NCBI GenBank assembly: GCA_009103225.1
Contig: RHPI01002048.1
Span: 1,042,788-1,106,787 of the forward strand
Reading direction: 5' to 3'
DNA: 64,000 nucleotides
DNA from: Chlorokybus atmophyticus
Taxonomy: Eukaryota > Streptophyta > Chlorokybophyceae > Chlorokybales > Chlorokybaceae
Below, in pieces: positions 49,320-59,400 of the stretch (position 1 is its first letter; each line of letters starts with the position of its first letter). A program made the position numbers and the translations under genes. Below the pieces are notes generated by a model. It saw nothing but the letters and a program-made list of their open reading frames with translations. It ran no database searches and was not told the origin of the DNA.

Positions 49320-52300
49320 ATGGCGCCATTCAATCGCATTGCCTCACAGCGCGCAAAGGCAGCCGCGGCAGCTGCCAAAGATGTCCAAACCCCACCCACA
49401 CCGACACCCAGAGATACACTTACATCCTCAACAACGCCTGCACCTCGAACACCCCGCCCTTCTGGCTTGACTGAAGTTCCATCTACATCTCCACACACAG
49501 CAACACCTGTACCTCCAACACCACGCCCCCCCGGCTGGACTGTTCCACCCACACCTACTGGCACACCTAGAATCGTACCCACCCACCCACCCACCCCCCG
49601 GGAATTTCCACCTCATCTGCCGGTACGCCCTGCAGGATGGTACAACGATGGAACGACTGTGGGTGGGATGCCAGCTCCACGTGACCCCGCATTCGTACTG
49701 CCATTCACACCCATACCGAACACATCCACACCCACACCCACACCCACGCCTGCGGCCCCACCCACACGCACTAGCACCGGAGTCTCATCTACACCTACAC
49801 CTACACCCACACCCGTGCGCACACCCACACCCACGGCCGCAGCCCCACCTACACACCCCAACACCGGACTTCTACCCACACCCACACCTGCGCGCACACC
49901 CACACCTACACGACCGCCAATACCTCCACATGCCCGCACCACTGGGTGTTCATCCCCATCCATACCCGCGCGCACACCCACACCCACACGAATGCCAACA
50001 CCTCCACGTCCCCGCACCACCACCGCAGTTCCACCCACACCCGCTCGCACCTCCACAACCACAAGAACACCTCCACGTGCCCGCACCACCACACCCACAC
50101 CCACACCCACACCCACCCGCACACCAGCACCCACACGCACACCCACATCACAAACTGCAGGCACCACCAGAGCACCAACCACACCCACGCCCACACCCGT
50201 GCGTACACCCACATCCACGCATGCAGCTGGAGCTGCGCCATCCACCAGCAATCAAGAGCGGATGGGGCCAGCTGAGGTCCCGGTATGTATACACGCATGC
50301 ACACATGTGCGCACGGTCTGCTTTGGTTTCAGCATGCTTATGTGCCTTGCATATGCAGCACGGGTATCGACATGACTTGGGCGGACACACGCTGAGCGAG
50401 TGGAAGGAGCGTGCTGAAGACATGATCCAGAATTGTCGCAAACACACGCTTAAGAACTACACCTTTGCCAAACAAGGATATGAGGTGCAGCTGCAGTCAC
50501 ACACCTTCAGAGCATTCAGTGATGCGTGTGTACACATGTTTTGCGTTCAAACTTGTATGTATGCGTGTGCTTATGGCTGAGTTAGGCTTGGTGTCGCGAG
50601 CATGGACCAGGCTGGTCTGTCTTGCCCGATGTAGCGGACATGGACATCACAATCTGTCGTGCGGAGTCTTATCTCGACCATTTGAGTACTCACAAGGTAA
50701 TTGCAATCGCCTCATGACATGTAACATGCATAGCTTCACATCATGACTGATAGTGCCGCTTTGCAGTCCTCCCCGATACTGCAACAAACTTTCAACGGAT
50801 TGACATTTTGGCATTCAATGCTTCCGAAGAGGCCATGAGCCTCCGCACTTTCGCACGCGATGGATGAAGGGCACGCTCAATCGGTCCATCCGCAAGAAGG
50901 CGCGTNCACACCCACACCCACACCCACACCCACCCGCACACCAGCACCCACACGCACACCCACATCACAAACTGCAGGCACCACCAGAGCACCAACCACA
51001 CCCACGCCCACACCCGTGCGTACACCCACATCCACGCATGCAGCTGGAGCTGCGCCATCCACCAGCAATCAAGAGCGGATGGGGCCAGCTGAGGTCCCGG
51101 TATGTATACACGCATGCACACATGTGCGCACGGTCTGCTTTGGTTTCAGCATGCTTATGTGCCTTGCATATGCAGCACGGGTATCGACATGACTTGGGCG
51201 GACACACGCTGAGCGAGTGGAAGGAGCGTGCTGAAGACATGATCCAGAATTGTCGCAAACACACGCTTAAGAACTACACCTTTGCCAAACAAGGATATGA
51301 GGTGCAGCTGCAGTCACACACCTTCAGAGCATTCAGTGATGCGTGTGTACACATGTTTTGCGTTCAAACTTGTATGTATGCGTGTGCTTATGGCTGAGTT
51401 AGGCTTGGTGTCGCGAGCATGGACCAGGCTGGTCTGTCTTGCCCGATGTAGCGGACATGGACATCACAATCTGTCGTGCGGAGTCTTATCTCGACCATTT
51501 GAGTACTCACAAGGTAATTGCAATCGCCTCATGACATGTAACATGCATAGCTTCACATCATGACTGATAGTGCCGCTTTGCAGTCCTCCCCGATACTGCA
51601 ACAAACTTTCAACGGATTGACATTTTGGCATTCAATGCTTCCGAAGAGGCCATGAGCCTCCGCACTTTCGCACGCGATGGATGAAGGGCACGCTCAATCG
51701 GTCCATCCGCAAGAAGGCGCGTTTCATCAAGAGGTAAGTCCATGCTGTCTTGTCTTATACACACACGCATGCACTCACCGACGCATGCACACACACTAGC
51801 GCATGCGCGTACACGCACGCGCGCGCGCACGCACGCACATGCTCACCTTATATGCTGCAGCAATTACGTTGATCGGCAAACGCACACGATCTCCGACGTC
51901 ATCTCCATAGAGCAGATGGCGTTGGTGGGCAAGTATTGGCTCTACAAGGGCTACAAGTGCAAGGGAATCTACGCCAAGCGAGCTGTACAAATGCGGTAGG
52001 CGTAATGTAGCCTTAGGGTTGTGTTTGTGAGCGTTGTATGTACTAATGTGTATGTCGATAATATGTGTAGGGCGGATATCTTGACACTGTTCTGCACTAT
52101 GGCGCGTGATAGCGATCTGCACAACATGGAGCTACCCAATCACTTCGTCATGCCTCGCGAAGGTGTTGCCCCGGACGATGGAGGTCGTGTACATTGTATC
52201 GTGTCTCACCAAGGAGAGACAAACTCGGTAGGCATGCGCCTTCGCTCAGCATGCGCACGCGCACGCATACGAGCATGTCCACGCTCAGCACACACACGCA

Positions 52301-54872
52301 GCTGTACGCATACGCACGCATGCACATAGTCTGCACCACAAGCATGCACGCATGCGCCCACACAACGGCAGCGCATACGTACGCATGCGCATTCGCACGT
52401 GCAGCACACACATGCGTGCACACACACGCACGTGCATACACTCCCGCTCAACACACTTACACGCGCATGCACAAGCCTATAGTTAGCACGCACAAGCACG
52501 CACGTGCACACATGCACTCACTGCTACGCGTACAAAGGGTCTGTTGCTATGCTAGGCGGGCCACTCCACTTACATTGGCGCCTTACGCCACAAGAACGTC
52601 GTACAATGTAGTGTGGGCGGGAACTTTATGCGCTTTTTCACCATGCTTCAAAAACGGGGCCCCGACATGACGGCCAAAGAGAAGTGGTGTGTACTATTGC
52701 TAAGCATGATGCATACCACTTGAAGTCAAGCGTTCTCATGTGTAATGCTTGTGCGTAGGTATGATAACAAAATGACGCCCGGTGACCCCCGCGAGCCCAC
52801 GGAAGCCATCAACTACAAGAAGCATCACTACCATTTCCGGGCCACTTTCAAAGAGTTGGGCCTCGTGACATCCAAGGCGACTCACTTACGATTGAGCGCC
52901 ACTATGGTCGCGGATGGTGCCGGGTACGTAAAAATATAACACCACATGTAGTATAGGCACACCGCACAAACGCACGCAGCTGCACGAGCACACGCACACA
53001 TGGGCATGCGCATGCACGCACCACTCGCGCGTATGCATGCGCGCATGGGCTGCCCGCACACCACTCATGCACGCAGCTGTAGGCACGCGCATGTGTACGC
53101 ATACACACAAGCACACGCACGCAGCTGTACGTACGCGCATGTATATGCGTACACATACGCACACACAGGTGGTACAACAAGCTTGTGACTGACAGGTGCC
53201 ACACCGAAGATATCAAGCGCCATGGGAGATGGACAGCAAGCGACAACGAGGCCTTTTATAGAGCGTACTGGTAAGTGCTTCCATATTGCATCATATGTTA
53301 CTTAGTCATTGTGAGTTGGCATCTTACAAGTGCGTACATGCACCCACGCGCAGCTCTAGCCTACCCTTCTCGACGTTGCTGGCCATGGCCGGACATGATC
53401 CTCACATCCCCACACGCATTGCCTACCGCCTTCCTCGCTCACGTGTCAAGCCCCCGACGCAGCTGCGAGAGAAGATCTTCCCCTGGCTTGACAACAAGAT
53501 GTTCAAGCTTATGCGGGTATGTACCATTGCGTTGAGTTATATTCTATTAGCGGTGTGTGTTGATGCTAGTTGCTTGATTGTACAGAGAAATGCAAGCCAA
53601 TTGGTACCGCACAAGAAGAAAGATAATGCCGGTGTAAAGTTCCTGGAGTGCTTGGACTGGGGGCGTGATGTCCTGCTGCAGGATGTTGCCTGTCTTCAAG
53701 ATGAGGCCATCAATGCGCTCGGCGACACCGTGGTCAACCACCCCATCTTCGGCAACGACATCTTCTCCGGCGAGGTGTGGGACGCTTTCAAGAAACAAGT
53801 GCTTGAGGAGGTGCGCATGGATACCGCGCGGCCTATACTTGAAAACGTACCTGACTCGGTAAGTTTCAAGTTGTTGCATGCACTTGTCATGTACTCAGAG
53901 TGAGATTGCATGTGTGTGGTACACGTGTTAATCCCGTGGCATACATTACAGGTATCGCGCGCTATCAACGACATTGCTCAAGCCGCACTTGCGAGCAAAG
54001 AAGACATGAGGCAAACAAGGGAGTTTCTTGCTAAGCTCACAGAGCAAGTCAACCTCCTAGCGCATGAGGTGTATGATCAGCGACGAGGCAAGCCGTACGG
54101 CGGCATGCCTGCGGTGTTTAAGACCACCAACCCTGCCACCTTAACCGTCGCGGGTGAGTGTGACAATGTATACACATTTGTCATTGACCCACGCACGCAC
54201 GCACGCACATGTACACGGTCATGTACACGAACGCACGCACGCAGCTGCACGCACACACTCGTGCACACGCACATGCACACTTAGGCCCACACATGTACAG
54301 AATGTCAAGTTACTAATGCAAAGAGATTTGTGCAGCACCAGGGGGGTCAACTACACGCCAACCTTCGACACCAGGCTTGCGACCAATGGACTCGGATGGT
54401 GAGGAGGTCGACACCGAGGAAGAACTTCGCCACAAGTTCCCAGCCGCTGTGGCTTTCAACGGCGATGTTGCACAGTATGAGTTGGAGAAGCTACCACCCA
54501 GCATGCCGAACGACAAGAAGCTAATGCAACTGTGGCTAGTAAGTATTTACTTGATTACTAAACACATAGATACAGTGCTTGGTGCTGTTCTACATGCCGT
54601 GTGAACACATTCATTTGCAGGAATGGAGTTTAGGGCTCGGGATATACAAGAAGCCAGCTATACGTTTGCTGAATCAAACATATGGCAGCCGATGGCGGCT
54701 ACCAACTCAAAAGTCACAATACTCCAAGTATCTCAATCTGTGGGAGGCCATGCAAGTAGACTCTGAGCGCATGGCAGAGCGGGAGCTGCTCCTGTTCTAC
54801 AACAAAGAGGTGGAGCGGGCGGGTACGGTCTTCAAGCTGATGGAGGAGCTGCGAAAAGTGGAGGTACAGTAG
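49320..54872 (+). CDS. Crypton-type tyrosine recombinase (Ndc10-like plus GCR1_C-like), with lesions
   Basis: Fourteen exons: 49320-50282, 50359-about 50516, about 50635-50696, 51584-51733 (partial copy at 50767-50905), 51861-51995, 52071-52227, 52556-52686, 52759-52923, 53196-53270, 53354-53516, 53586-53858, 52-base-offset exon 53952-54153, 54336-54538, 54621-54872. The order is a Pro/Thr-rich leader (321 aa), a SAM-like core-binding part, the recombinase region, a coiled coil, an acidic linker and a C-terminal domain. Recombinase text includes GALRHKNVVQCSVGG, EDIKRHGRW, AYCSSLPFSTLLAMAGHDP and LPRSRVKPPTQLREKIFPW, all as in Ndc10/Crypton proteins. The Tyr of AYCSSLP is the likely nucleophile. 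The C-terminus (WEWSLGLG, NQTYGSRWR) matches the GCR1_C domain of Cryptons. Lesions are a one-base frameshift near 51645 and an in-frame TAG at 54870. The 2-3 exon junction is uncertain. Confidence 0.8.
49690..50240 (+). repeat. (CACACC)n-type repeat coding for Thr-Pro tracts
   Basis: Hexanucleotide units of CACACC/CACCCA type dominate exon 1 of the Crypton-type gene and encode TPTPTP runs broken by PPTR, VRTP and ARTP. The same DNA opens Val/Gly-rich frames on the other strand, which I regard as shadows. Confidence 0.8.
50090..51722. repeat. Perfect 816-bp tandem duplication across a single N
   Basis: 50090-50905 and 50907-51722 appear identical base for base, separated only by the N at 50906. 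The first copy ends in the middle of exon 4 and the second continues into it. Overlapping contig ends placed side by side explain this best. Exons 2 and 3 should be counted once. Confidence 0.9.
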
Positions 54873-54962
54873 AACGCGGCACAAGGACGCGTATGCGGCC
54901 GCAAGCGCAAGCCCCACGACGAGAGCGGCGCAAACGCGGATGCCGACGACGATGATGCATAA
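54873..54962 (+). other. In-frame extension after the TAG: basic then acidic tail
   Basis: The frame stays open for 29 codons after the TAG at 54870-54872 and ends at TAA 54960-54962. It encodes a basic GRKRKPHDE cluster, like a nuclear localisation signal, followed by an acidic ADADDDDA end. This looks like the original protein end, cut off by a CAG-like to TAG change or read through. Confidence 0.5.
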
Positions 54963-55264
54963 CAGAATGTTAGGATAATCGTGATTACTTGATGTATAAC
55001 ACTACTCACATGTGGGTGTGGGTGTGCGTATGGGTGTGTGTGAGTGTGAGTGCGCGCGCGTGCGTGCGCGCGTGTACATATGTGCGTGTGCTCATGCATG
55101 CGCGTGCTGCCACATGCAATGTGTACATGCTGGTATTTGCGTGCCTTTTGCTCGTATGTTGCCACATAACCATTGTTATTGCGAATGCGCAGATGCGATC
55201 TAACCAAACATACACTACCATGTCTTGGACAGCTAGCATAACAGATCTATGTAACCTTAAGTTA
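54963..55264. other. TG/CG microsatellite spacer
   Basis: An interrupted TGTG/GCGCGTGC tract fills 55007-55110 after the end of the Crypton-type gene. No gene was seen before the retroelement remnant begins. Confidence 0.6.
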
Positions 55265-55479
55265 CTGGGTTTGTTTAGCTTGCCCGTCGTGGTGTCGAAC
55301 ACCACTCTTGTGCGGGTGCTGTCATACGTGGTTGCTGTCGCCTCCCGTGTGTGCATGTGATTGCGCGTGGCTGTGGCAGCCACTTGTCTTGTTGGGCACG
55401 CATGCGTGACACCAACTCACGAGGCAGGAAGCCCGGTACCTCTCCGTCATCTTCATCCCAATGGTCGGAACAACGCCCG

Positions 55480-55830
55480 CTCCGTTCAGGAGTCAATGCC
55501 CATACCCACGGGGAAGTCCTTTCCAAGCAGAAAATCGAAGGAGCCAGCGTTGGTGACCACGCAATGCTGAATGATTTGCGTGATGTGGGTCAAATCCAGC
55601 CCTGTCAACCGGATGCAGAGGGTCTCCTTGGTGACCCCCCTCACTTTGTCACGGCTCCCCATTGATGTGTCCAATACGTATCAGCATGGCATCAGGTCTG
55701 GGATGGTGATGCCAAGGGACCGCGCGAGGAAGCGCTTGATGATGACTGGCTGTGCTCCGGTGTCCAGCATCACCCGCTTGGGTGCTAGGCCATAATGGTC
55801 ACATGCTTGCCTTTGTTGGCTACCATGGCA
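55480..55830 (-). pseudogene. Retropepsin remnant of element II
   Basis: The minus strand encodes PKRVMLDTGAQPVIIKRFLA, with the catalytic LDTGA at 55753-55767, then a TGA stop 21 codons after the motif. The same frame resumes with TLCIRLTGLDLTHITQ and SFDFLLGKDFPVGMGID, the second half of a plant gypsy protease (LLGxDF motif). A later stop ends the frame at about 55485. Confidence 0.8.
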
Positions 55831-57423
55831 GCGTTGGCGTTGATGGGTAGCCTCTGGGTGCGGGCTGTCGGCACCAATGCCTCATGTCTCTTAGCTGATT
55901 GGCGACAAGCCACGTCACGAGGCGTGCTCGAGAGGCGCTGCCTTCTCGCATCCCCATCATATGTCTCAATGCACTGCCCTCAGGCCGGTGCAGCATGACT
56001 GCTTGCCGTATGAGAGCGGTACGAAGTGTTGATCTCCTACCATACCAGCTCCTCCTCGCTGGGCGGTGTCTCCTTATGGGGTGAGGTACCCTCGCCCTAC
56101 ATCACGTTGGTCGTCGGGCATACCATCGATCAGAGGGGGCCGTAGCGGGGGCGATTACCCCGCTTCATTGTTGCGCCAGCGCCTTCGCTTTGTCAGCAAC
56201 ATTTGTTTGCCCTGGCTGCGTGACTGTGGTTTGCGCTGATGGCACCACGGCAATTGCAATGGAGGTGCCGGCAACATCTGACGGTCCCGCGGGTTGCACC
56301 GCAGCGGTGGTGCTGCGTCGTACGCCTGTCGTCGTGCGTCCACTTGCGCGGCTTGATTTTGCCGAAAGCGATGTGCCGGTTCAAGAGCAGAAGACCGTTA
56401 ATGATGACTCCCCGATGTGAGTCCACGAAGTGCCGGGTCAGCGCCCAGCGGCATGTTTGAGGTGGTCACCATGAGGTATTACACTCGGCGATGCTGGAGT
56501 CCGAGCAGGTCCAGGTCCCTAAAGAGACGATCTTGCATTTCAAGAGCAGTGTTAATTTGATTCTCATCTTCCAACTGTTGGTGGGCTCCGGCAGTGTATG
56601 GTATTCGGGCAGCGGCAGGATGCGGTCATCTCACGCTTCGCAACGTTGTGCGTTGCCCCTCGGGTCCGTACGCAATGGTGGGCTCAATGTTGCGCAGGAA
56701 GGACACCCAAGCGCGCTCTGCTTGCGGTTCCGGGTGGCACTTGTTGAGTGACATGCACGCACGGAGGAGGGGCCGCACGAACCCCTAATGGTGCGGCGGC
56801 AGTGACAACTAGGGCTAATAGAGGTGCGGCAACATCACCTGCATTAACAGTTGTGGCACCTGCAGCATTTGTGGTGATGGAGGTCGCCACTGTAATTGTC
56901 TCAGCAGTCGTGACTAAGGCAGTGTTCGCAGCTGTAGCGGGTGTGCTGCCAACACCACCAGTGGGTTCGCCAGCCATGATTGCAGCAGCCTCAATGGCGG
57001 TCATCTCTGGCGCGAACGTAGTGCTGGGTAAATCCGCACTAGCGGCACCTGTGGGTGTTGTCGTCGACGAGGTCGTCACAGCAAGGGTTGCGGCCGCCAA
57101 TCCAGCCCCACTTGTGGTTTACGACGATGCTGCTGTTGACGATGCGCCTGCCTCTCTGCGCGCATGTTTCGATGGTTGACACGCGATGCAAGGGTGTCTA
57201 TTTCGCGTTTCCGTGCCATCAAGGCCCATCGGGCAAGGCAGCAGGCTTGGTAGTGTTTCTCCTTGTCTTCTTCCAGCTGGGCCACTCGTGCCATGAGGTC
57301 CGCGGCTTGGTCGATAGCTGGTGAACTGGCTGATGCTCTGACAGCAGCTCCAACGCGAGGGCGTCCCTCGAGTCCCTTGCGCTGTGGAGGGCGGTTCTTC
57401 CCTATATAGCTAGTCTCCTCATT

Positions 57424-58323
57424 TCAAGCGCCGGCGTGGTTGTTGTTGGGGTTGTGGCCACCAGCGTTGTTGCCGGTAATGTGACCACCAGCGTTGAAGT
57501 TGTTGTAGCCTCCGCTTTTATTGTTATTATTACTGTTAATGCTACGATGGCCATCAGTGCTGTTGCTATTGTTGTAGCCAATGGAGGGCCGCAGCTCGAG
57601 GAGTTCAAAGGAGTTCAGCCTGCATACCGCCTTTAAGTCCCGTCTTGTGGCAGTAGTTGCACACAAGGTTGCCGTAATCTTCGGTGCACTCCTTTTGGAA
57701 GTGCCCATGTCAACCACACCGATGGCACAGCACTGGAGCAACAAGGGCGGCATAAGCTAACCGTTTGTCCTTGTTGCGCGTGACTGGAGCAACCCGGTTG
57801 CGATCTCGTCGAGGGGCTCAGCACTCGCGTTTGCCATGGGATGTGAGGCGCTTCGGCTGGTGTCCAACACTGCCTTCTTATGCACCGCACGCTTGTGAAT
57901 GGCTTGTGCGGTCTCAAAAGCTTCCTTGAGGGTGTAGCCGAGGGGCCTAATGTAGTTCAATGTAAAACGCGTCGACTCACTGCAGGTGGGGTCCAACACA
58001 GCCACGTACGCCACTGCGGCTGCCTCCTCGCTGACGATTTTGTAATCAGTGTTCTTCAGTAGTCCTTTCAACCACGAATACAGCCGGAGAGGGTCCTCGT
58101 TGGGCTTCCGTCGAAAGCGTCGCAACTCCTCTACCTTGCTGGTAGTCTGGGGCAGGAAGGTACGCCGCAATGCCGCGCACAAGTCCTTGAGAGGAGAGTC
58201 CGACATGATAGCACCAACGGTGATGGCTGGTGCGCGCAACGCCACCGAGCCAAGTGTGACGAGGCTGATCCCTGCCGGAGTATGCGAGCCCGGTGTTGGC
58301 GGTACTGGTGTCCCCGTTTCCAA
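57424..58323 (-). pseudogene. gag remnant of element II with CCHC knuckles
   Basis: The 188-codon frame 57757-58323 has capsid-type text: LRRFRRKPNEDPLRLYSWLK, AVLDPTCSESTRFTLNYIRP and LKEAFETAQAIHKRA. It is followed at 57640-57740 by a CX2CX4HX4C zinc knuckle, CHRCG-stop-HGHFQKEC, where a TGA replaces one codon. A second knuckle starts CNYCHKTG with His changed to Leu. An Asn/Gly-rich tail (57424-57560) follows in another frame. Confidence 0.82.
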
Positions 58324-58675
58324 GGCTACAGCTTATTGTTCAGCTTGCTGAGCTTCGATAATGGCAGCGGTGCGGTTGAGCACTCAGGTCTGTCGGTCGT
58401 CCTTTTTGACCTCGACCTCTGCAGGTGCTAACGAGGCAACAACCAGCTCGGCTTCTTCGTCCTTTGCTTGTTGCATGGCCAAGGCTAATGCCCGCCCAGT
58501 GACTAGGTTTGGAGGGACCACTGCCGCTGAGGCGGCAGCTGCTGGGCTATACGTCGGCAGGTGCTATGGTGCTGGCAAGCTCGCCATAGCCATTAACTCT
58601 GTGCAGCTCAGCAATGGACTTTCACACATCGTGTGCCTCATAATCAAGGTACTACCGCAGGCGCGGCGCCATGAT

Positions 58676-59215
58676 TGTCACAGCCCACTCGACCACAAAA
58701 GACTTAGTGCTTTTATGGTCGATTTGTGGTAATTTAATGTACCTTCCCGTTACATTCCCCCCCACTTAAGAACGCTGATGTCCTCGGCAGCTGGCGCCCA
58801 TCAGCTGGGGAATCAATCCCAGGGGTCTGATTTAGGGTCGGTCACCGGCCCCACCATCCAAGGACCGGCCAATTTAGGCCCATACCAATCAACGCGCGCA
58901 TAGCGCGCCGCTGCCGGCCCCACAGGTCGCGTCGCCGCGATAGGCAGGTCGCGCCCTGCCGCGCCGACTGGACTGGTCAGTTCGGCGCGACTGCCATTAG
59001 GCAAGTCGCGATCCATCGATGATGGTACTTATAAAGTGACCATTTACGATGTTATTGGATCGAGAAACAACAACCGCGGCGATGGATTCGTGTGCAAGGC
59101 AGGAATCGAACCCGGGTCTCAAGCTCCGATGACCAATGTCACAGCCCACTCGACCACAAAAGACTTGGTGCTTTTATGGTCGATTTGTGGTAATTAAATG
59201 TACCTTCCCGTTACA
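58676..59215 (-). mobile_element. TRIM retroelement B, young, inserted in element II gag
   Basis: A 540-bp unit has 79-bp terminal direct repeats (58676-58754 and 59137-59215) that differ at only two positions. It starts TG, ends CA and is flanked by the 5-bp duplication ATGAT (58671-58675 and 59216-59220). On the minus strand the right repeat is followed after one base by TGGTCATCGGAGC, similar to the initiator-Met primer site, and the left repeat is preceded by the polypurine tract AAGTGGGGGGGGAA. The GC-rich interior includes a 67-codon frame (58813-59016) with no known domain. Removing the unit and one ATGAT restores gag reading across the site, so it landed in a former coding frame. High repeat identity means recent insertion. 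Confidence 0.93.
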
Positions 59216-59220
59216 ATGAT

Positions 59221-59367
59221 ATAGAATGACACCTCATCTGACAAATCCATGTTCTTGAGTGCTTGCTGCCGCATCTTGGAGTGGAACTTGATGATGAACT
59301 CATCAAATGGTGTGGTGCCCGCACGTCCGGAGAAGCGCAGGGAGTTGATTGAGCTTGAAGGCTTCAT
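59221..59367 (-). pseudogene. 5' end of element II gag, upstream of the TRIM
   Basis: From ATG 59367 the minus strand encodes MKPSSSINSLRFSGRAGTTP and then FDEFIIKFHSKMRQQALKN up to the TRIM insertion site. This is a gag N-terminus, cut by TRIM B. On the far side the frame meets stops within 8 codons. Confidence 0.7.
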
Positions 59368-59400
59368 TTTTTCTTTGTCACTGTCCGAAAGAGGTGGAGA

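Larger units (their letters stand above)
55275..59400 (-). mobile_element. Second Ty3/gypsy-type remnant (element II): gag and protease only
   Basis: Minus-strand fragments give a gag start near 59367, capsid, zinc knuckles, an Asn-rich linker, a coiled coil (LEEDKEKHYQACCLARW, about 57200-57290) and a retropepsin. Frames are broken by stops and shifts. No reverse transcriptase or integrase occurs where expected, below 55275, because the Crypton-type gene ends there. A complete TRIM interrupts the gag. LTRs were not found, so the outer limits are approximate. Its gag is unlike that of element I, so it is a different family. Confidence 0.75.

Noticed and set aside
49613-50304. Val/Gly-rich minus-strand frames
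   Set aside because: Shadows of the CACACC repeat that encodes the Thr-Pro chain on the plus strand.
53170-53195. First acceptor (CACACAG) before Crypton exon 9
   Set aside because: Using it breaks the conserved run before EDIKRHGRW; the acceptor ending at 53195 restores GAGCHTEDIKRHGRW in phase.
56748-57179. Ala/Val-rich 143-codon plus-strand frame
   Set aside because: It lies antisense to gypsy element II, whose minus-strand frames carry real gag features; composition reflects a GC-rich triplet bias.
59102-59136. Possible tRNA gene on the minus strand
   Set aside because: A B-box is present but no acceptor stem or anticodon arm can be drawn; it belongs to the TRIM primer-site region.
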